From: Shouchella oshimensis
GTDB lineage: Bacteria > Bacillota > Bacilli > Bacillales > Bacillaceae_D
Length of the DNA: 64,000 nucleotides
Direction: 5' to 3'
NCBI RefSeq assembly: GCF_002019765.1
Contig: NZ_KV917380.1
Coordinates: 2,762,667 to 2,826,666, forward strand
The notes beneath the pieces are model-generated. The model was not told the origin of the DNA. It made no database searches and worked only from the letters and a program-made list of their open reading frames with translations. Below, in pieces: positions 59,890-64,000 of the stretch; positions within the stretch are counted from its first letter, which is position 1, and each line of letters begins with the position of its first letter. Made by a program: the position numbers and the translations under genes.

Positions 59890-60624
59890 ATGAAAAAGGT
59901 TTTAGGCAATTTTGATTCGATTTTATCTAGTGAAGACATGTGGAAAATAGGTGGGTTTCCACTACCTGATGGTTCTTTCTGGAAATATCAAGAACCTGAA
60001 GCTGTGGTCATTGTTCGTAACGGGACACTTTATGTACGTGCGCCTCTATCCAACCATCATGACTCTATTCAGATTTTAGATAACGCGAAGCATATGTATT
60101 ATTCAGCTGAACCTGTTGAAATTCCTGAAAATGGCTATATCGACATTGAAGTAGAGATTAAAGCGCGGACGAAAGATACAAAGCCTGGAGATCTATATGA
60201 TGGCTACGTTTCATTTAATTTGCTTGATTTCACTACAGGCGCTGCTCTCGATTTCTTTGCAACGGACGATCAATACGCATCCGTTTATGGTGTTTTACCA
60301 TTTCCTGGTGTGACGGTGCCTGACACAGGAAAAACTAAATACTTCTGCTTGTTTAAGGAAGCAACTGATCATTTTAAACCACATGAGTTTAATACATTTA
60401 GAATTCGATACGATCGAAAAAAAGACGAAGCTCTCTTTTACGTAAATGGGCAGGAAGTGAGACGGGAGACCACTATTCCAGTAAAATTAAACCAATTCAC
60501 TATCGCACTCGGTATTATGACAGAAAAAGATCTTACGAACGAAGGTAGCGTATCTGTTCATGGGCAAACGGTCATTGGTGAGTATTCTCCGGTCACTATC
60601 ACGTGCTCGACTGATGCAGAATAA
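59890..60624 (+). CDS. Uncharacterised jelly-roll-like protein (DUF6081-like)
   Basis: A 244-residue soluble protein, beta-rich, without signal peptide. The pattern FWKYQEPEAVVIVRNGTLYVRAPLS ... IEVEIKARTKDTKPGDLYDGYVSFNLLDFTTGAALDFF ... FNTFRIRYDRKKDEALFYVNGQEV is like concanavalin-type beta sandwiches and fits the DUF6081 description. No active-site residues can be named. It starts 17 bases after the prenyltransferase with its own AGAAGGAGTGATAA site, so the two are probably made together and may act in one pathway. Confidence 0.7.
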   Translation: MKKVLGNFDSILSSEDMWKIGGFPLPDGSFWKYQEPEAVVIVRNGTLYVRAPLSNHHDSIQILDNAKHMYYSAEPVEIPENGYIDIEVEIKARTKDTKPGDLYDGYVSFNLLDFTTGAALDFFATDDQYASVYGVLPFPGVTVPDTGKTKYFCLFKEATDHFKPHEFNTFRIRYDRKKDEALFYVNGQEVRRETTIPVKLNQFTIALGIMTEKDLTNEGSVSVHGQTVIGEYSPVTITCSTDAE

Positions 60625-60656
60625 AAAAAGTCTAGTGAGCTTTAGCTCGCTAGACT
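60624..60656. terminator. Terminator between the jelly-roll-like gene and the lipoprotein gene
   Basis: Stem AGTCTAGTGAGC/GCTCGCTAGACT with a four-base loop; seven T residues on the reverse strand make it strongest for the lipoprotein gene. Confidence 0.88.
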
Positions 60657-60668
60657 CTCATAACGACC

Positions 60669-61592
60669 TTACATATCGTCCTCTGTTTCATCAAACTCTA
60701 ACCCACCGAACATTTCTTCAATATCGACACTGTTTTCAATGACTTCATCCGGTATATCAATTGACTCAATTTCATTGTACATGGAATAGGTTCCGGCAAC
60801 GTCCATCGTAAAATTAGCCGTTTCCCCTTCTTCCTCCATTAACATATCAACACTCATAGCAACTGACTGTTGATAGAATGTATCTTTGTCTACAACAAGG
60901 CTATAAGTCATATTCTCAACTTCCATATTTTCGAACATCGTGTCTAACTCTTCTTGAGGGATAGCCGCTTCATTTTGACCACCCATTTCCATAAACCAAT
61001 GGATAAACTGTTGGAAGTCTTCATTATCTCCTTCCATAGAAATAACATAAGAGTCCTCTTCCTCTGACATCTCAATATGCGTCATCATGTCTTTCAACAT
61101 GTTAATTTGCTCTTGTGAATCGACTTGAAGCTCATCTTCTAACTCCATCTCATCACTAATATCCATCATTAACCAGCCTTCACCTAATGGGTTTTGCATA
61201 TAAAAGATGCCGTCTTCAAAGTATTGATCCGTGCTAACATCCATCCCAAGCTCTGAAGCAGTCATCATAGTGTTCATTTTAAAACTTAGTGGTTCAGAAA
61301 TAGCGTCCATTATTGAATCAACAGCAAATTCCATCGTTTCATCTGCTTCTTCCGCTGACATACGAATATCGTATGTCATACTCATTTCCGTTCTAAAACT
61401 ATCTACGTTGTTCATCGCTTCTTCGGTATTTGTTAACACCTCTTCAACGGATAAGGATTCCCCTTGCTGAACCGCTTCATTTGAATTTGTTCCTGTTGAA
61501 CTGTTTTCTTCTCCACCTGTTTCGTCACTACCGCAAGCTACAAGCATCAGTGTACTAGCAGGTGCAACGATCAACCATGTCATTTTTTTCAA
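60669..61592 (-). CDS. Acidic lipoprotein (DUF6612/LppX-like)
   Basis: A 307-residue exported lipoprotein. The signal peptide KKMTWLIVAPASTLMLVACGS ends in a lipobox with Cys near residue 20, followed by a Ser/Thr/Asn/Glu linker. The rest is very acidic with many Met, and the repeated pattern (VDSFRTEMSMTYDI, YVISMEGDNEDFQQFI, YSLVVDKDTFYQQSVAMSV) fits the LolA/LppX-like DUF6612 fold that holds hydrophobic ligands. TTG at 61590-61592 is used, since GGAGGG overlaps the upstream ATG. High acidity suits an alkaline or salty exterior. Confidence 0.8.
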   Translation of the reverse strand: MKKMTWLIVAPASTLMLVACGSDETGGEENSSTGTNSNEAVQQGESLSVEEVLTNTEEAMNNVDSFRTEMSMTYDIRMSAEEADETMEFAVDSIMDAISEPLSFKMNTMMTASELGMDVSTDQYFEDGIFYMQNPLGEGWLMMDISDEMELEDELQVDSQEQINMLKDMMTHIEMSEEEDSYVISMEGDNEDFQQFIHWFMEMGGQNEAAIPQEELDTMFENMEVENMTYSLVVDKDTFYQQSVAMSVDMLMEEEGETANFTMDVAGTYSMYNEIESIDIPDEVIENSVDIEEMFGGLEFDETEDDM

Positions 61593-61633
61593 GTTAATAC
61601 CCTCCACAATAATAATCTTTGTCTAGTTACCCT

Positions 61634-62341
61634 TTAATCCGTTATGTTAAACGAATAAGGCAAATTGTTAAGTTCCTTCACAGTTACATAAACGTGAGGA
61701 TAACGCAAACATCTTTGAATCTGTTTTACGTTTGTTACATTGTAGAAAACAAGTCGATAGCCGTTCCTCTTACATTTTCTCACCACTCGCTTTGAGAAAA
61801 AGAGATAGTTCATCGTTACAGATGAAATACGTTGATCTTCCATTCTTCTAAATAGTCTTTTCGTAGGCTTGCGCTGGATGTAGCCAACCGCTAGCATAGA
61901 TGGCGCTATTTTTTTCAGTCGGTCAATACAATCGTGATCAAATGAAATCACCTGTACATCTGTTAAACTTCCAACTTCCACAAGATCTGCTAATACGCTT
62001 TCTTCAATCTTCTTTTCCATCTGCTTTGTTTTTTTCAGTTCAATGATTAATTGAGCTTTCCCTTTAAAATGGTTGAGCACTTCTTTTAGGGTTGGTATGG
62101 TTTCTGTCCCCATCACTTTCAATTCTCGTAATTCCGCAAGCGTAAATGTATGTACAAAACCGTTGCCGTTTGTAACTCGGTTTACTTTCTCATCATGTAT
62201 AACAACTGGAACATTGTCCAAACTTAATTGGACATCCAATTCAATCATCCGACAACCACGTTTAAAGGCCTCTTGAAACGCGAGCATCGTGTTTTCAGGA
62301 TAATGACTAGAAAACCCTCGGTGGGCAATAATTCGATTCAT
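61634..62341 (-). CDS. Glycerophosphodiester phosphodiesterase family protein
   Basis: A 235-residue TIM-barrel phosphodiesterase that cleaves glycerophosphodiesters to glycerol-3-phosphate. Catalytic and metal residues are visible: RIIAHRGFSSHYPENTMLAF (His, Arg, Glu), MIELDVQLSLDNVPVVIHDEKVNRVTNG (Glu, Asp, His) and AQLIIELK. No signal peptide, so it should be cytoplasmic (UgpQ/YhdW type). CTAGGGAGGACAG precedes the ATG. It is divergent from the zinc-binding lipoprotein gene. Confidence 0.93.
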   Translation of the reverse strand: MNRIIAHRGFSSHYPENTMLAFQEAFKRGCRMIELDVQLSLDNVPVVIHDEKVNRVTNGNGFVHTFTLAELRELKVMGTETIPTLKEVLNHFKGKAQLIIELKKTKQMEKKIEESVLADLVEVGSLTDVQVISFDHDCIDRLKKIAPSMLAVGYIQRKPTKRLFRRMEDQRISSVTMNYLFFSKRVVRKCKRNGYRLVFYNVTNVKQIQRCLRYPHVYVTVKELNNLPYSFNITD

Positions 62342-62376
62342 TTACTGTCCTCCCTAGCAGAATATAGCCTTATCTC

Positions 62377-62405
62377 TTCACAAATAATTATGATTGCGAT
62401 ATAAT
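62377..62405 (+). promoter_or_regulatory. Sigma-A promoter of the zinc-binding lipoprotein gene
   Basis: -35 TTCACA (62377-62382), 17-base spacer, perfect -10 TATAAT (62400-62405). Confidence 0.8.
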
Positions 62406-62422
62406 TCTTAAAGTTACACAAA

Positions 62423-62437
62423 ACGTAATAATTACGG
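62423..62437. promoter_or_regulatory. Zur box (zinc repressor operator)
   Basis: ACGTAATAATTACGG differs from the B. subtilis Zur consensus TCGTAATNATTACGA only at the two outer bases; the inner CGTAATAATTACG is a perfect palindrome. It lies about 10-25 bases after the predicted transcription start, suitable for repression when zinc is plentiful. Confidence 0.85.
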
Positions 62438-62450
62438 TTAGGAGCTCATA

Positions 62451-63674
62451 ATGAAAAAAACATGTTTACGCTCTCTTGGATTAGTAGCACTAGTAATGGT
62501 AACGGCTTGTGGTAATAATCAAGGAGCGGATGAAGATAACGAGCTATTGCTCATAAAGACTTCGATTTTCCCCTATGAAGATTGGACAAAAGCCATTGGC
62601 GGCGATTTTGTAAACGTGGAAAACATCGTTCCGACTGGAGCGGATGCACACACCTATGAACCAACGCCACAAGAAATGATTGAAGTAGCAGAAGCAGACC
62701 TCTTTATTTACAATGGCGCAGAGTTGGAACCTTTTGCAGATAGCATCTTATCTGCGATTGAAAATCAATCTGTACACGTTTTAGAAGGAAGCGCCCAAAC
62801 CCACTTAATTGAAAGCGATCATGACCATGAACATGACCACGATGAGCATACACACGTATCTCCTATTGTTGAAGAAGGAGACACAGAAATAAAGGGCCTT
62901 CAAGATCATTATCACAGCGGTGATTCAGTCACTTTATCAGTGGAAGACGACAGCGAATGGGTTTGGTACACCCGTACAGATAACGAAGGCTGGGAACAAG
63001 CATCAGAAGAGCCTTCCACTTCGTTCACCCTACCAGCAGATCAAGACAATTTGCAAGTAAAAGCGATCCAATATGATGAAGAAGATACGGTTATTTCAAC
63101 AAGCGACACCGTTCTCATTCTAATTGATGATCATGATGACCATCATCATGGCGATCAGGACCCTCACGTATGGCTAGACCCTATTCGATCCATTGAAATT
63201 GCTCAAAGCATTCGCGATACGTTAACTGAGCTTTTACCAGAGCAAGAAGACTATTTTAATGAAAATTTTCAAACGCTAGAAGCTCAGTTTCACGAACTGG
63301 ATGAAGCATTTGTAGATTTAGTAGAGACTTCACAAGGAGATCGTTTTATTGTATCCCACGCTGGTTATGGATATTGGCAGCAACGCTATGGTTTGAAACA
63401 AATTGGCATTGCCGGTATTTCACCAACAAGTGAACCATCACAAACAGAATTAATCCAAACCGTTGAAACCGCTCAAGAACTTGGGCTCCGTTACGTTTTC
63501 TTTGAACCGAACATTACACCACGAGTCGCAGAGATCGTTCAAGATCATTTAGAAGCAGAAGCTCTACTTATTCATCCCTTAGAAGCATTAACAGAAGAGG
63601 ACAAAGAGAATAATGAAGACTATTTTTCTTTAATGTACCAAAATGTTAACGCGCTAGAAAAAGCGCTCAACTAG
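62451..63674 (+). CDS. Zinc ABC transporter substrate-binding lipoprotein with an inserted domain (AdcA/ZnuA-like)
   Basis: A 407-residue lipoprotein with lipobox Cys at residue 20. The cluster A-I metal ligands are present: His67 (ADAHTYEP), His239 (DPHVWLDP), His303 (VSHAGYGYW) and Glu352 (FFEPNITP). The usual His-rich loop is split into two (DHDHEHDHDEHTH, 123-135, and DDHDDHHHGD, 227-235) by about 90 residues with an Ig-like pattern (YHSGDSVTLSVEDDSEWVWYT ... FTLPADQDNLQVKAIQYDEE). The Zur box upstream fits zinc uptake. No znuB/C gene lies alongside. Confidence 0.92.
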   Translation: MKKTCLRSLGLVALVMVTACGNNQGADEDNELLLIKTSIFPYEDWTKAIGGDFVNVENIVPTGADAHTYEPTPQEMIEVAEADLFIYNGAELEPFADSILSAIENQSVHVLEGSAQTHLIESDHDHEHDHDEHTHVSPIVEEGDTEIKGLQDHYHSGDSVTLSVEDDSEWVWYTRTDNEGWEQASEEPSTSFTLPADQDNLQVKAIQYDEEDTVISTSDTVLILIDDHDDHHHGDQDPHVWLDPIRSIEIAQSIRDTLTELLPEQEDYFNENFQTLEAQFHELDEAFVDLVETSQGDRFIVSHAGYGYWQQRYGLKQIGIAGISPTSEPSQTELIQTVETAQELGLRYVFFEPNITPRVAEIVQDHLEAEALLIHPLEALTEEDKENNEDYFSLMYQNVNALEKALN

Positions 63675-63680
63675 GGAGAG

Positions 63681-63710
63681 GAAGGCATCATTCTTTGGTG
63701 CCTTCTTTTT
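63681..63710. terminator. Terminator between the zinc-binding gene and the oxidoreductase gene
   Basis: Ten-base stem GAAGGCATCA/TGGTGCCTTC (one wobble), five-base loop, T-run on the forward strand. Confidence 0.85.
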
Positions 63711-64000
63711 ATTGGTTCATGTTAAGAAGGATTTTCCCTTGATGTTTTCGCATTTGAAAATGAAGATATGCCTTCTTCGCTTCAGTAAGAGGAAACACTT
63801 GATCGATCTCTATTTTTACTGTGCCATCTGCAAGAAGATCTACTACGTTACTCGCAGCTTTCTCTACTATATCAGGTTTAAACGCTCTCATGGTTCCAAA
63901 ACTAAAACCTTTTATTGAACGACAGCTTTTATGTAAATCTTCGTTTGACACATAACTTTTCTTGCCGCTTGCATTTCCAAACTGAAGTAACGTCCCAAAT
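63709..64000 (-). CDS. Partial quinone oxidoreductase / zinc-type alcohol dehydrogenase family protein (C-terminus)
   Basis: The last 96 codons of a gene that enters from the right edge. FGTLLQFGNASGKKSYV is the end of the Rossmann domain of medium-chain reductases of the quinone oxidoreductase group, and the final VFPLTEAKKAYLHFQMRKHQGKILL is their standard C-terminal helix-strand. Cofactor NADPH is usual. The catalytic part is outside the window, so the substrate cannot be judged. Confidence 0.85.
   Translation of the reverse strand, partial: FGTLLQFGNASGKKSYVSNEDLHKSCRSIKGFSFGTMRAFKPDIVEKAASNVVDLLADGTVKIEIDQVFPLTEAKKAYLHFQMRKHQGKILLNMNQ

Noticed and set aside
1-64000. CRISPR arrays, tRNA or rRNA genes, prophage or toxin-antitoxin modules
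   Set aside because: No regularly spaced direct repeats, no cloverleaf-like or rRNA-like stretches, and no phage or integrase genes were seen anywhere in the window.

Overview
The window is chromosomal DNA of a spore-forming, low-GC Gram-positive bacterium, most likely an alkaliphilic Bacillaceae of the Shouchella (Bacillus clausii) group. Evidence for this is seen directly: strong AGGAGG ribosome sites, frequent TTG and GTG starts, sigma-A and sigma-B promoters, a proline T-box, sporulation genes (prkA, yhbH, spoVR), acidic exported proteins, and a tandem SAM-I plus cobalamin riboswitch before metE. That riboswitch arrangement is known from B. clausii. No rRNA, tRNA, prophage, transposase or CRISPR array was seen.

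Layout. 1-3.7 kb: reverse-strand operon for acyl-CoA/leucine-type degradation (acyl-CoA dehydrogenase, biotin carboxylase, biotin carrier, enoyl-CoA hydratase, start of a carboxyltransferase), with a sigma-A promoter and a perfect cre site. 3.8-6.5 kb: lemA with an M48 protease, then a PLP aminotransferase. 6.7-10.3 kb: heterodimeric ABC exporter with one degenerate ATP site. 10.6-19.7 kb: spoVR, phosphoglucomutase, a divergent GlpD-like flavoprotein, sfsA, a FixH-like protein, a GNAT-nitrilase fusion and a nitroreductase-FAH fusion. 19.9-27.7 kb: DUF418 protein, nagAB with divergent nagR, a sigma-B-type SDR, a cytosolic beta-helix protein and a YitT protein. 27.8-34.6 kb: proBA with T-box, then yhbH, a signal peptidase and prkA. 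34.7-42.8 kb: a class A PBP, small membrane proteins, trmL, a YhbB-like amidase, ogt, queG and a sigma-B-driven dps. Several of these genes match the yhbA-yhbH neighbourhood of B. subtilis. 42.8-49.6 kb: M42 peptidase, two ABC modules with a YtrA-like regulator, and a succinate-semialdehyde-type dehydrogenase. 49.7-58.8 kb: CstA transporter, a structured inverted-repeat element, metE, a SEC-C protein, and an xpt-permease operon with a guanine riboswitch. 58.9-64 kb: UbiA prenyltransferase with a jelly-roll-like partner, lipoprotein, GDPD phosphodiesterase, a Zur-controlled zinc-binding lipoprotein with an inserted domain, and a partial oxidoreductase.

Most of the content is housekeeping metabolism under well-known control elements. 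The items least explained by known families are a 29-residue membrane peptide gene with its own promoter and terminator, the roughly 280-bp nested-hairpin element, the cytosolic beta-helix protein, the zinc-binding protein with an extra domain inside its His-rich loop, and two genes whose ribosome sites point to non-canonical start codons (AUA and possibly AUU). All statements come from reading the sequence; no database search was run.
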